NCBI GenBank assembly: GCA_012519525.1 | Contig: JAAYQB010000018.1 | Location: 1-33,808 of the forward strand | Length of the DNA: 33,808 nucleotides | Origin: Bacteroidales bacterium | GTDB lineage: Bacteria > Bacteroidota > Bacteroidia > Bacteroidales > WCHB1-69 | Direction: 5' to 3' | Position numbers and translations under genes: made by a program | Part shown: positions 1 to 8,046 of the stretch, one piece after another | Position numbering within the stretch: position 1 is the stretch's first letter | Layout of the letters: each line of letters opens with the position of its first letter | Notes under the pieces: generated by a model | The model's database searches: none | Told to the model about the DNA's origin: nothing | What the model saw: the letters and a program-made list of their open reading frames with translations, nothing else

Positions 1-6
1 AAAAAA

Positions 7-1566
7 TTATAAAGGTAAATTATCGTGTTTTTTAGGTGGGTTTTCCAAACGTTTGCTTTGCAAAGATTTCAACGCTTTAATAAGACGATAGCGTGTATTA
101 CGAGGTTCAATAATATCGTCAAGATAGCCATATTTAGCTGCTACGTATGGATTAGCAAATTGTTCTCTGTATTCTGCTTCTTTTGTATCCATAAATTCTG
201 CTAATTTATCAGCATCTTCAATCTTTTTAATCTCTTTACTCATCAGAATTTCAATTGCTCCTTTACCACCCATAACTGCAATTTCTGCTGTGGGCCAAGC
301 ATAATTGATATCCCCTCTCATGTGTTTTGAACTCATCACACAATAAGCACCACCGTAGTTTTTCCTTAAAATAACGGTTAATCTTGGAACGGTAGCTTCG
401 CCGTATGCATAAAGTAATTTTGCACCGTGAAGGATAAGTCCGCCATATTCTTGTCCGGTTCCCGGTAAAAAGCCCGGAACATCAACTAATGTTATCAACG
501 GTATATTAAATGCATCACAAAAACGAACAAAGCGTGCTCCTTTTCTTGAAGCGTTAATATCCAATACGCCGGCTAAATGTAAAGGCTGATCGGCTACAAT
601 ACCTACCGGCATTCCGCCCATTCGAGCAAAACCGACAATTATATTTTTTGCATAATCCGGTAATATTTCCAAAAAGTCTTCATTATCAATAATAGAATTT
701 ATAACACGTTTCATGTCATAAGGTGTTTTTGGACTGTCCGGAATAATTTCATTAAGTGCATTATCTACTCTTTCAATAGGATCGGTAGGTTCTATTTCGG
801 GTGGGCTTTCCATATTATTGGAAGGAAGGAAACTTAATAATCGTTTGATAGTTTTAATTCCTTCTTCTTCGTTTTCAGCAACTAATTGTGCTACTCCCGA
901 TTTTGTAGCATGCATGGTAGCTCCGCCTAATTCTTCAACAGTAACATCTTCTCCCGTAACTGTTTTAACAACTTTAGGTCCTGTAACAAACATATAGCTT
1001 TTGTTTTTCACCATCATGATGAAATCGGTTAAAGCCGGTGAATATACTGCACCGCCGGCACAAGGACCAAAAATAGCGGAAATTTGAGGAATCACTCCCG
1101 ATGCTAAAACATTGCGTTGAAATATTTCGGCGTAACCGGCAAGGCTGGTAACTCCTTCTTGTATACGTGCACCTCCCGAATCGTTAAAACCAACGACAGG
1201 TGCTCCCACTTTCATCGCTTTATCCAATACTTTACAAATTTTAGCAGCATGTGTTTCAGACAATGAGCCACCAAAAGTTGTAAAATCTTGTGCATATACA
1301 TAAACTAAACGCCCGTCAACACTACCGTAACCTGTAACAACACCATCACCTAAATAAGATTCTTTGTCTAAATCAAAATTAGTACAACGATGCGTTACAA
1401 ACATATCGAATTCTTCAAAACTGCCTTCGTCTAAGAGCATATTGATTCTCTCGCGAGCAGTCTTTTTGCCTTGTTGGTGTTGCTTTTCAATCCGCTTCTC
1501 ACCTCCTCCCAGACGAGCTTGCGCTCTCAACTCCAACAATTCTTTGATTTTATCTTGCATGGACAT
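7..1566 (-). CDS. mmdA: Methylmalonyl-CoA decarboxylase alpha subunit / acyl-CoA carboxyltransferase
   Basis: A 519-residue carboxyltransferase, the usual length for this subunit. It moves the carboxyl group from (S)-methylmalonyl-CoA to a biotin carrier, or runs the reverse reaction as a propionyl-CoA carboxylase beta chain. Two crotonase-like halves are visible. The first holds the FNDSGGARIQEGV and FGPCAGGAVYSPAL oxyanion-hole segments (about residues 125-180). The second holds LVDVPGFLPGTGQE and the GGAYCVM segment (about residues 360-415). The start is the first Met of MSMQDKIKELL; the second Met, two residues on, is equally possible. It is the last gene visible in a minus-strand operon with the OadG-like subunit, biotin carrier and epimerase, which supports the decarboxylase reading. 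The sequence alone does not separate it from propionyl-CoA carboxylase. Its stop lies 6 bases from the window edge, so the sodium-pumping beta subunit may follow outside. Confidence 0.93.
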   Translation of the reverse strand: MSMQDKIKELLELRAQARLGGGEKRIEKQHQQGKKTARERINMLLDEGSFEEFDMFVTHRCTNFDLDKESYLGDGVVTGYGSVDGRLVYVYAQDFTTFGGSLSETHAAKICKVLDKAMKVGAPVVGFNDSGGARIQEGVTSLAGYAEIFQRNVLASGVIPQISAIFGPCAGGAVYSPALTDFIMMVKNKSYMFVTGPKVVKTVTGEDVTVEELGGATMHATKSGVAQLVAENEEEGIKTIKRLLSFLPSNNMESPPEIEPTDPIERVDNALNEIIPDSPKTPYDMKRVINSIIDNEDFLEILPDYAKNIIVGFARMGGMPVGIVADQPLHLAGVLDINASRKGARFVRFCDAFNIPLITLVDVPGFLPGTGQEYGGLILHGAKLLYAYGEATVPRLTVILRKNYGGAYCVMSSKHMRGDINYAWPTAEIAVMGGKGAIEILMSKEIKKIEDADKLAEFMDTKEAEYREQFANPYVAAKYGYLDDIIEPRNTRYRLIKALKSLQSKRLENPPKKHDNLPL

Positions 1567-1601
1567 ATTCTAAATTATTTTAATGATAAAACTATAATTT
1601 T

Positions 1602-2009
1602 TTATTTATTCGGATTTTCACATAACTCCGTCAATACGCCACCTGTTGATTTCGGATGCAAAAAGGCAATATTTAAACCTTCAGCTCCTTTGCGCGGTGT
1701 TGTGTCTATGCGTTGAATTGTATCCGGCATTTTGTTTAAAACATCGGATAAATTATCCACTTCATAAGCTATATGATGAAATCCCTCTCCCCTTTTTTCT
1801 ATGAATTTACTTATAGGACCTTCCGAATCGGTAGACTCTAATAATTCTATTTTAACATCTCCTATCTTAAAAAAAGCAGTTTTCACTTTTTGGTCTTTCA
1901 CTTCTTCTATAGCATAACATTTTAATCCTAATTGATTTTCATAAAATGCTATAGCACTATTTAAGTCCCTAACTGCTAATCCTATATGTTCAATACGTTT
2001 TAAATTCAT
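1602..2009 (-). CDS. mce: Methylmalonyl-CoA epimerase
   Basis: A 135-residue glyoxalase/VOC-fold protein, the normal length for methylmalonyl-CoA epimerase. It interconverts (R)- and (S)-methylmalonyl-CoA, linking methylmalonyl-CoA mutase to the decarboxylase encoded next to it. The two VOC modules are clear. The first begins with RIEHIGLAVRDLNSAIAFYE, whose His is a metal ligand. The second contains FHHIAYEVDNL with another metal-ligand His, and ELCENP closes the protein with a metal-binding Glu. It lies 35 bases upstream of mmdA and 11 bases downstream of the biotin carrier on the same strand, so it is in the same operon. No truncation is seen. Confidence 0.93.
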   Translation of the reverse strand: MNLKRIEHIGLAVRDLNSAIAFYENQLGLKCYAIEEVKDQKVKTAFFKIGDVKIELLESTDSEGPISKFIEKRGEGFHHIAYEVDNLSDVLNKMPDTIQRIDTTPRKGAEGLNIAFLHPKSTGGVLTELCENPNK

Positions 2010-2020
2010 ACAATGTTCTT

Positions 2021-2440
2021 TTAAACTGATAATACAAGTAGTGTATCACCTTCGTAAACACTATCTCCTTTTGTTACAGCTATCTTCTTAACGATACCGT
2101 CTCTGTCCGATTCAATATCATTTTCCATTTTCATAGCCTCAATAACAAATATTTTTTGTCCTGCTTTAACATGCTCACCTTCTCTTACTAAAATATCGAA
2201 GGCAATGCCCGGAAGCGGTGATGTAATAACATAATCCTCTCCGCCCGGACTTACAACAGCTGCCGGTGCCGGTTTTTTCTCTTCTTTTGGTGCTAATGTT
2301 TCTGACTGTGGGATAGTTTTTTCTTCTTTTACTGGTGTAACTACCTCAACTTTATGCATAGGACTGGTTTTCGACGCTCCTACTTCTTCAACACTTACAT
2401 TATAAGTAGTGCCATTAATGTTAATTCTGTATTCTTTCAT
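2021..2440 (-). CDS. mmdC: Biotin carboxyl carrier subunit of the decarboxylase
   Basis: A 139-residue biotin carrier. The C-terminal biotinyl domain (about residues 70-139) has the AMKM motif at 102-105, making Lys104 the predicted biotinylated lysine 35 residues from the end, as usual for this family. An N-terminal beta-rich piece (residues 1-25) is joined to the biotin domain by a Pro/Ala/Lys/Glu-rich linker (about 35-65), typical of the flexible arms in decarboxylase biotin subunits. It carries CO2 between the MmdA carboxyltransferase and the membrane beta subunit. The stop lies 11 bases before the epimerase start and the gene begins 9 bases after the OadG-like gene. The gene symbol follows from its operon; by sequence alone it could serve another biotin enzyme. 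Confidence 0.9.
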   Translation of the reverse strand: MKEYRININGTTYNVSVEEVGASKTSPMHKVEVVTPVKEEKTIPQSETLAPKEEKKPAPAAVVSPGGEDYVITSPLPGIAFDILVREGEHVKAGQKIFVIEAMKMENDIESDRDGIVKKIAVTKGDSVYEGDTLLVLSV

Positions 2441-2449
2441 GAAATATAA

Positions 2450-3310
2450 TTATTTTTTATTAGGTGTTTTCTTAAAATTAAATGAACGATTAGCCCATGG
2501 TGAATGGATGGGATTACTTCTCAACCAAAAACCTTTTTCTTCGGTTTCGTGGTTACCCTCATTTAAATGAAGGTGAAATGCCATCGTAAGTGCCAATATT
2601 TCAGGGTCTATTCCATCATGAGCTGCAATTTCGGGCTGTGTAACAACAGGTGATTGTATAGAGTTTTCTTCTTTTTCTGCTATTTCTTTTTTCGGTTTAC
2701 GTGTAAAAGCATAGATAATAACAACCACTACCAATATACCAACAATAACTAAAGTTGTTGTGTTGGATGTTGATGCCGTTAAATTTTCATCCGCTTCGAC
2801 TGTTTGAAGTTGATTTACTGCCAAAGGTGTTGGAATCAATGATTTAACCCAAACACTATCACAAAATCCAATACTTACGCCGGCTTGCTGTTCACTTATA
2901 GTATAAGTACAACTATCTATTAATGCAGAGTTTGTTTTATCATAAATTGCAAAAAAAGCATTCCCATTATTCAATATCGATATATCATTCAACATAAAAC
3001 TTAAACAATAAGCTGCTGACATTTCTACAGCTGCATCGGAATTATAAAGCAAGATGTAAGAATGAGCCGGAATAATAATCGAATCGGCAATAGTATATTT
3101 ATCTATATTATTGGGGTCATTGGTGAAAAAATAATTGTTTAAATAAATATCGCTTTCATTCGGATTATAGATTTCTATCCAACTTAATAAACGAGGCGAG
3201 GTTGTGTCTGTAGTATGAATTAAAATTTCGTTAATTTGAAGTTTGTTTTCTTGTGAAAATCCTATTTTAACACTAATTAGAAAAAATAACAATAAAAATA
3301 ATTTTCTCAT
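2450..3310 (-). CDS. OadG-family decarboxylase gamma/delta subunit with N-terminal lamin-tail domain
   Basis: A 286-residue protein that begins the decarboxylase operon. The ATG at 3310 is preferred over the in-frame GTG one codon upstream. In order it has: a signal peptide (about 1-20, ending FSQ); a lamin-tail-like beta domain (about 25-135), recognised from INEILIH, WIEIYNPNESDIYL and the IPAHSYILLY segment; a single membrane helix near residues 185-205 (rich in Val/Ile, ending YAFTRKPKKE); and a short charged cytoplasmic tail with an OadG-like C-terminal segment (DPEILALTMAFHLHL, later SPWANRSFNF). OadG-type subunits hold the carboxyltransferase and biotin carrier to the membrane beta subunit. 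The lamin-tail part would lie in the periplasm. Family assignment rests on context plus the helix and tail pattern, because OadG sequences are short and variable. Confidence 0.75.
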   Translation of the reverse strand: MRKLFLLLFFLISVKIGFSQENKLQINEILIHTTDTTSPRLLSWIEIYNPNESDIYLNNYFFTNDPNNIDKYTIADSIIIPAHSYILLYNSDAAVEMSAAYCLSFMLNDISILNNGNAFFAIYDKTNSALIDSCTYTISEQQAGVSIGFCDSVWVKSLIPTPLAVNQLQTVEADENLTASTSNTTTLVIVGILVVVVIIYAFTRKPKKEIAEKEENSIQSPVVTQPEIAAHDGIDPEILALTMAFHLHLNEGNHETEEKGFWLRSNPIHSPWANRSFNFKKTPNKK

Positions 3311-3372
3311 CACAAAATAGATTGTTAATAATTAAGCTTTTATATTTAAAAAAAATCGTTTTTTAAAAAAGG

Positions 3373-3403
3373 CAAATATACAACAAATATCGATATAAAC
3401 AAA
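3373..3403 (-). promoter_or_regulatory. Bacteroidota promoter for the methylmalonyl-CoA decarboxylase operon
   Basis: Read on the minus strand, this is TTTG, 19 bases, TATATTTG, an exact match to the Bacteroidota -33/-7 consensus (TTTG, 19-22 bases, TAnnTTTG). The -7 box (3373-3380) lies about 60 bases upstream of the first gene of the operon. Confidence 0.75.
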
Positions 3404-3498
3404 CACTTTTATCCGATAAAACAAAAACTATTTCACTTAATTTTATATTGATTGATAATCAATATGTATTTTGTTTATCTCAAAATATGCTATGCCGA

Positions 3499-3529
3499 TT
3501 GTCATAGAAACAAAAAAAGTATATTTTTG
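3499..3529 (+). promoter_or_regulatory. Consensus promoter facing the 3' end of the rnf operon
   Basis: TTG at 3499-3501, 20 bases, then TATTTTTG at 3522-3529: a full match to the Bacteroidota consensus on the plus strand. No plus-strand gene follows; transcription would run into the hairpin at 3554-3578 within about 45 bases. It may be a chance match in AT-rich DNA or the start of a very short RNA. Confidence 0.4.
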
Positions 3530-3553
3530 CAAAAAAAATTATATGAAATAATA

Positions 3554-3578
3554 AAAACACAATAGTAGTCTGTGTTTT
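3554..3578 (-). terminator. Terminator hairpin at the end of rnfCDGEA, possibly bidirectional
   Basis: AAAACACA (3554-3561) pairs perfectly with TGTGTTTT (3571-3578) around a 9-base loop, 27 bases beyond the rnfA stop. On the plus strand it is followed by ATAATG and a run of seven T. On the minus strand it is followed by an AT-rich stretch with a weaker T run, so it could stop transcription from either side. Confidence 0.55.
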
Positions 3579-3605
3579 ATAATGTTTTTTTCACCTTATT
3601 AAATT

Positions 3606-4181
3606 TTACACTAATCCTGCAAATCCCATAAAAGCAAGCGATAAAATACCTGCCGTTATGAGTGCTATTGGCACTCCTTGCATTCCTTTAGGAATATCAA
3701 CAGTATCCATTTGCTCTCTAATTCCGGCAAAAATAACAATTGCCAAAGTAAAACCTACAGCTATTGAAATTGTATAAATAACACTATCAAAAATACTTGT
3801 AGGAAACTTTTGGGTAACAAGAATAGCAACTCCCAAAACAGCACAGTTAGTGGTAATTAATGGCAAAAATATCCCCAATGCTTGATACAAAGGTGGGCTG
3901 ATTTTCTTTAAAATAATTTCTACCATTTGTACCAAAGCGGCAATTACCAATATAAATACAATTGTTTGCAAAAACAATATATTAAAAGGAATAAGTAGAT
4001 ATATATTGATAATGGAAGTTACCATTGTAGCCAATGTCATTACAAAAACAACTGCTGCACCCATACCTACAGCTGTGCTGATTTTATTAGAAACGCCTAA
4101 AAACGGACATATCCCTAAAAATTGTGCTAAAATTATATTGTTTACTAAAACAGCACCTATTATCATTAAAATATAATACAT
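3606..4181 (-). CDS. rnfA: Rnf complex membrane subunit RnfA
   Basis: A 191-residue polytopic inner-membrane protein of the RnfA/RnfE/NqrDE family, full length, with about six hydrophobic helices. The N-terminal segment with NNIILAQFLGICPFLGVS carries the conserved Asn and Cys-Pro region near the proposed intramembrane Fe-S site shared by RnfA and RnfE. The middle TTNCAVLGVAI repeats the Cys motif in the second half. Together with RnfE it forms the electron path through the membrane of the ferredoxin:NAD+ oxidoreductase that pumps Na+ or H+. It is the last gene of rnfCDGEA, 18 bases downstream of rnfE. The order C-D-G-E-A is the standard one and supports A rather than E for this copy. Confidence 0.95.
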   Translation of the reverse strand: MYYILMIIGAVLVNNIILAQFLGICPFLGVSNKISTAVGMGAAVVFVMTLATMVTSIINIYLLIPFNILFLQTIVFILVIAALVQMVEIILKKISPPLYQALGIFLPLITTNCAVLGVAILVTQKFPTSIFDSVIYTISIAVGFTLAIVIFAGIREQMDTVDIPKGMQGVPIALITAGILSLAFMGFAGLV

Positions 4182-4199
4182 AGTCTATTTTTTTAATTG

Positions 4200-4787
4200 T
4201 TATTTATTTCGATTTTGCAACCATCTTACGGCAGCTATTGTAAAGCCAAAAACTATAAAAGCTCCGGGTGCCAATACAAAAATAAGTATGCCGTCAAAGG
4301 GAATAATTGTTTGTCCGAATAAAGTTCCACTTCCTAATAGTTCTCTGAAAAAGGCAATTATTGTAATGGCTATTGTAAAACCTATTCCCATTCCAATACC
4401 GTCAAGCATCGAATCGAAAACAGTATTTTTACTTGCAAAAGCCTCTGCCCTACCCAATACTATACAGTTCACAACGATTAAAGGGATAAAAATACCTAAA
4501 CTCGCCGACAAGGCAGGGACAAAACCCTGTATCACCAAATCAACGATAGAAACAAATGTTGCTATTACTAATATATAAGATGGAATACGTACTTTATCCG
4601 GAATTACGTTTTTCAATAAAGATATCAAAGCATTAGACATCAACAATACAAAGGTGGTTGCCATTCCCATTCCTAAGGCATTAAAAATGGATGTTGTAAC
4701 CGCCAATGACGGACAGGTACCTAATACTAAAACTAATGTAGGATTTTCTTTAATAAATCCATTTGTTAAAATTTTAATTTTGTTCAT
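4200..4787 (-). CDS. rnfE: Rnf complex membrane subunit RnfE
   Basis: A 195-residue membrane protein homologous to RnfA, with six predicted helices. The paired motifs are LVLVLGTCPSLAVTTS near the N-terminus and IVVNCIVLGRAEAFAS in the middle, the two inverted half-repeats with one Cys each. It is the partner of RnfA in the membrane core of Rnf. Its start overlaps the end of rnfG by 14 bases, so translation of the two is probably coupled. RnfE is chosen over RnfA or NqrD because of its place directly after rnfG and the longer N-terminus (MNKIKILTNGFIKENPTLVL). Confidence 0.95.
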   Translation of the reverse strand: MNKIKILTNGFIKENPTLVLVLGTCPSLAVTTSIFNALGMGMATTFVLLMSNALISLLKNVIPDKVRIPSYILVIATFVSIVDLVIQGFVPALSASLGIFIPLIVVNCIVLGRAEAFASKNTVFDSMLDGIGMGIGFTIAITIIAFFRELLGSGTLFGQTIIPFDGILIFVLAPGAFIVFGFTIAAVRWLQNRNK

Positions 4788-5367
4788 TTTTATTTTCTTT
4801 TATTGTTAAAAATGAATTATATGCTCTTTGAATTGCATCACAAAAAGCTCTTGAAGAAATGGTTGCCGCTGTAATGGCATCTACCTCTCCTCCATCTTTT
4901 TTTACTTTTAAATTAAATTTTCCGGGATTTTTTCCTTTAAATTGTAAAGGAAAATCCGATTTAGCTTTATCTATTTTATCGCCTAAGCCCGGTGTTTCAT
5001 TAGCTTGTATCACTTCCGTTTCTACAATATTGCCTTTGGCATCAAAACCTACCATAATACTAAAAGTACCACTATAAGCCTTATCGGTATAAGTTTCAAC
5101 TGCTGCACCGTAGAATTTTCCATTTTGATAAGCTACATATACAGTTACGGAATCTTTGTCTCCTTCTAATAAAACTTTTTGTGTTTTAATGTCTCCTTTA
5201 AAATCGGGTAACACTTTTGTGATTGCATTGTTTTTATTACTTTGTTGCGATTGTTCAATGGGTTTTTTAGTTACCATATAAACTACGCTCAAAGCTACTG
5301 CCGCTACACATGTAATAAGTGTCAGCGATATAATCAATTTTAGTAATGACGATTCTTTCTTTCCCAT
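4774..5367 (-). CDS. rnfG: Rnf complex flavoprotein subunit RnfG
   Basis: A 197-residue subunit with one N-terminal membrane helix (about residues 10-33) and a periplasmic FMN-binding domain. ETPGLG lies at 124-129, and the flavin attachment region near 163-172 reads DAITAATISS; Thr169 is the predicted threonine bound to FMN by a phosphoester. The usual S/T-G-A-T motif has Ala in place of Gly here. It passes electrons between RnfD and the rest of the complex. It starts 25 bases after the rnfD stop and overlaps rnfE by 14 bases. Confidence 0.94.
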   Translation of the reverse strand: MGKKESSLLKLIISLTLITCVAAVALSVVYMVTKKPIEQSQQSNKNNAITKVLPDFKGDIKTQKVLLEGDKDSVTVYVAYQNGKFYGAAVETYTDKAYSGTFSIMVGFDAKGNIVETEVIQANETPGLGDKIDKAKSDFPLQFKGKNPGKFNLKVKKDGGEVDAITAATISSRAFCDAIQRAYNSFLTIKENKNEQN

Positions 5368-5392
5368 AACAACTACATTATTATTAAAGTTT

Positions 5393-6403
5393 TTAAATAC
5401 TTTTTATTTTATGTGTCCCAAATCTTTTTGGTTTAAATCCTTTATTAATAAGAGGTACAAGTGCGTTCATTATTAATATGGCAAAAGAAACCCCTTCGGG
5501 ATAAGACCCTGCCACACGAATAATAATCGTCAACACTCCACAGCCTATACCAAAAATAATTTTTCCCCAATTACTCATGGGCGATGTTACCATATCGGTA
5601 GCCATAAAAATAGCTCCCAATAACAAACCTCCCGACAGAATATGATAACTTGGCGGAATATATATGTTAGCATTTACAAGATGCAAGATAGCTGCAAAAA
5701 CAAAAGCACTTCCGATAAAAGCTACCGGTATATGCCAAGATATTACTTTACGTATCAACATAAAAAGCCCTCCCGCTATGATAGCCAATGCAGCTACTTC
5801 TCCTAACGAACCTCCTCTTTCGCCTAAAAGCATTTGTGCATAAGTAGGCAGTGTGTCCATGAGTTGAAACACATCTTGTCCTTGAGCTATTCCTGTTTTA
5901 ATCACACCCAATGGTGTAGCTCCCGTTGTAGCATCTGTAACAACCGAAGGCTGAGTGAACCAATAATGAGGTTTGGGCCATGTGGTCATTTGTTGAGGAA
6001 AGGAAATCAATAGAAAAACACGTCCTACCAGTGCCGGATTAAAAGGATTATTGCCAAGTCCTCCAAAGGTCATTTTAGCAACACCAATAGCGACTATTGC
6101 TCCAACAATAACCATCCAAATAGGCAGACTACTCGGCAAGTTAAACGCTAACAACAATCCCGTTATAACCGCCGAACCATCTAAAATAGTTGTTTTCCCT
6201 TTTAATAAAAACTTTTGAATCAGCCACTCGACAAATACGCAACTAAGCACCGAAACCAACGTAAGCACAATAGCATCTATTCCGAAAAATAGGAATGAAA
6301 ATATCATAGTTGGAATGAGTGCAATAACTACCGTCCACATAATTTTCTTTACCGACTCGTCGGTATGAATATGCGGTGAACCTGAAAACTGTAATAATGC
6401 CAT
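5393..6403 (-). CDS. rnfD: Rnf complex membrane flavoprotein RnfD
   Basis: A 336-residue NqrB/RnfD-family membrane protein of normal length. It has an N-terminal cytoplasmic stretch (SPHIHTDESVKKIM) typical of RnfD and about nine to ten membrane helices. The covalent flavin motif T-G-A-T lies at 160-163, with Thr163 the predicted FMN-bearing residue. The conserved FGGLGNNPFNPALVGRVF segment (about 113-130) is the family signature, and GAIFMATDMVTSP lies in the second half. It is one of the ion-translocating subunits of Rnf. It lies 27 bases downstream of rnfC and 25 bases upstream of rnfG. Confidence 0.95.
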   Translation of the reverse strand: MALLQFSGSPHIHTDESVKKIMWTVVIALIPTMIFSFLFFGIDAIVLTLVSVLSCVFVEWLIQKFLLKGKTTILDGSAVITGLLLAFNLPSSLPIWMVIVGAIVAIGVAKMTFGGLGNNPFNPALVGRVFLLISFPQQMTTWPKPHYWFTQPSVVTDATTGATPLGVIKTGIAQGQDVFQLMDTLPTYAQMLLGERGGSLGEVAALAIIAGGLFMLIRKVISWHIPVAFIGSAFVFAAILHLVNANIYIPPSYHILSGGLLLGAIFMATDMVTSPMSNWGKIIFGIGCGVLTIIIRVAGSYPEGVSFAILIMNALVPLINKGFKPKRFGTHKIKSI

Positions 6404-6430
6404 ATCTTTTATTTTCTTAAATTCTAAGTA

Positions 6431-7762
6431 TTATTTTGTATTACGTGCACGTATCATTGCTCCTGTTTTGTTTTTTCCTAAACGTATCCTGTCAAGCAAA
6501 GGACGAGCAGCAGGACAAGTATATTGACAGCTACCGCATTCAATACAATCCATCACGTGCATTTTTTCCATTTTTTCCCAATTGCTTTTTTCGGAAAGAG
6601 GTGCTAATAAGTAAGGCTCCAATCCCATAGGACACACATCAACACATTTAGCACAACGAATGCAATGATTGATTTCAGCACGTTTCCCTTCCTTATTATT
6701 AATAACCAAAATACATGAAAATCCTTTTGTAATATACGTATCCAAATTGGCAATTGCTTTCCCCATCATAGGACCTCCGCTTATCAGTTTTTCCGTATCT
6801 TCCGGAAGTCCGCCGTTTGCTTCAATAATTGATTGAATAGGTGTACCTAAACGCACTAAATAATTTTTTGGCTGTTTAACGGACTTTCCTGTATAGGTAA
6901 CATAATTGGAAATTAAAGGTTTATTTTTTTGTACCGCCTCGTAAACCGCCAAAGCCGTATTTACATTATTGACAATACAACCTACATCTATGGGTAATTT
7001 TCCCGAAGGCACTTCACGTTTCGTTATTGCTTTTATCAATTGTTTTTCGGCTCCTTGCGGATATTTTGTCCGTAAAGTATGTATTTTAATTCCTTTAAAC
7101 GACTTGGCAACTTCTTTTAAATGATTGATAACATCAGCTTTATTATGCTCTACCCCAATGTGAACTGTCGGTAATGAAAGTATATCTCTCAAGATACAAG
7201 CTCCTATTAACAACTCTTCTGTGCGTTCCATCATCACTCGGTGATCTATCGTGATATAAGGTTCACATTCAGCAGCATTGATAATCATATACTCCGCTTT
7301 TTTACCTTGAGGAATTAAAAACTTGACATGTGTCGGGAAACAAGCTCCGCCAAGTCCTACGATTCCTTTTTCTTTTATTTTTTCAACTATTTGCGAAGGC
7401 GAAAGCGTGATTTCTCTTTTAATATCTGCTGTCAAATCTATATCTTGCTCCCATTCATCTCCCTCTACATCAATAACAATAGCCGTTTTTTTAATGCCCG
7501 ACAAATCAGCAACTAAATCTACTTTATTAACAGTCCCCGAATAAGGCGAATGCAAGTTAGCAGAAATAAAAGCATCGCCTCTGGCGATTAGTTGCCCTAC
7601 TTTTACTTTATCTCCCTTCTCTACCACTACGGTAGAAGGCGCACCTAAATGTTGTGTGGCAAATAAAACCGCTTGCTGCGGTAAAGGGAACACTTCAATC
7701 GAAGATTGATGTGCAAACTTATTGTCGTCAGGATGAACACCACCTAATTTAAATGTTTTCAA
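6431..7762 (-). CDS. rnfC: Rnf complex NADH-side subunit RnfC
   Basis: A 443-residue peripheral subunit, the length of the short RnfC form without the long Ala/Lys-rich C-terminal tail of enterobacteria. An N-terminal barrel-sandwich domain (about 1-100) is followed by the NuoF-like NAD/FMN-binding fold (GIVGLGGACFPTHVKF about 135-150; INAAECEPYITIDHRVMME about 165-185), an SLBB-like domain, and two C-terminal [4Fe-4S] sites with CIRCAKCVDVCP and CIECGSCQYTCP. It takes or gives electrons at NAD(H). It is the first gene of the operon here: a consensus -7 box lies about 40 bases upstream and no rnfB precedes it, unlike the usual BCDGEA order. Confidence 0.95.
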   Translation of the reverse strand: MKTFKLGGVHPDDNKFAHQSSIEVFPLPQQAVLFATQHLGAPSTVVVEKGDKVKVGQLIARGDAFISANLHSPYSGTVNKVDLVADLSGIKKTAIVIDVEGDEWEQDIDLTADIKREITLSPSQIVEKIKEKGIVGLGGACFPTHVKFLIPQGKKAEYMIINAAECEPYITIDHRVMMERTEELLIGACILRDILSLPTVHIGVEHNKADVINHLKEVAKSFKGIKIHTLRTKYPQGAEKQLIKAITKREVPSGKLPIDVGCIVNNVNTALAVYEAVQKNKPLISNYVTYTGKSVKQPKNYLVRLGTPIQSIIEANGGLPEDTEKLISGGPMMGKAIANLDTYITKGFSCILVINNKEGKRAEINHCIRCAKCVDVCPMGLEPYLLAPLSEKSNWEKMEKMHVMDCIECGSCQYTCPAARPLLDRIRLGKNKTGAMIRARNTK

Positions 7763-7799
7763 GCTATTACAATTTTATAAATACAAAAATTTCATTTTG

Positions 7800-7807
7800 C
7801 AAATGTA
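7800..7807 (-). promoter_or_regulatory. -7 box of the rnf operon promoter
   Basis: On the minus strand this reads TACATTTG, an exact TAnnTTTG match 37 bases before the rnfC ATG. No clean TTTG lies at the -33 distance. Its position shows that transcription starts directly before rnfC. Confidence 0.55.
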
Positions 7808-8022
7808 TACAAAATTATTGGAATGAAAAACAGTTGAAAATATTTTTAAAAAATATTAATAGATAGTTTACATAAAACAGCTATTTTTACACGAAAGAAT
7901 CTATATGAAAATCATTTAATATTAACAATTTACAGATGAAAAACAAAAAAGAATAAGACAAAAAAGTGAAAAGTGAAAAACAAAAAGTGAAAATTAATCT
8001 ACTATTAACTCAAAAAAAAGAT

Positions 8023-8030
8023 TACTTTTG
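8023..8030 (+). promoter_or_regulatory. -7 box for the DUF4199/glycosyltransferase operon
   Basis: TACTTTTG is an exact TAnnTTTG match ending 16 bases before the ATG at 8047. It lies inside the open frame that extends upstream of that ATG, so the longer reading from 7966 would be untranscribed and 8047 is the real start. Confidence 0.6.
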
Positions 8031-8046
8031 CAAAAATCATTCTAAG

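Noticed and set aside
4288..4578. 96-residue plus-strand open frame inside rnfE
   Set aside because: Its low-complexity Ile/Pro/Lys pattern is the complement of membrane-helix codons; rnfE is certain here.
7966..8046. 27-codon upstream extension of the DUF4199-type gene
   Set aside because: It contains the consensus -7 box at 8023-8030 and encodes a Lys-rich stretch unlike a membrane-protein start.
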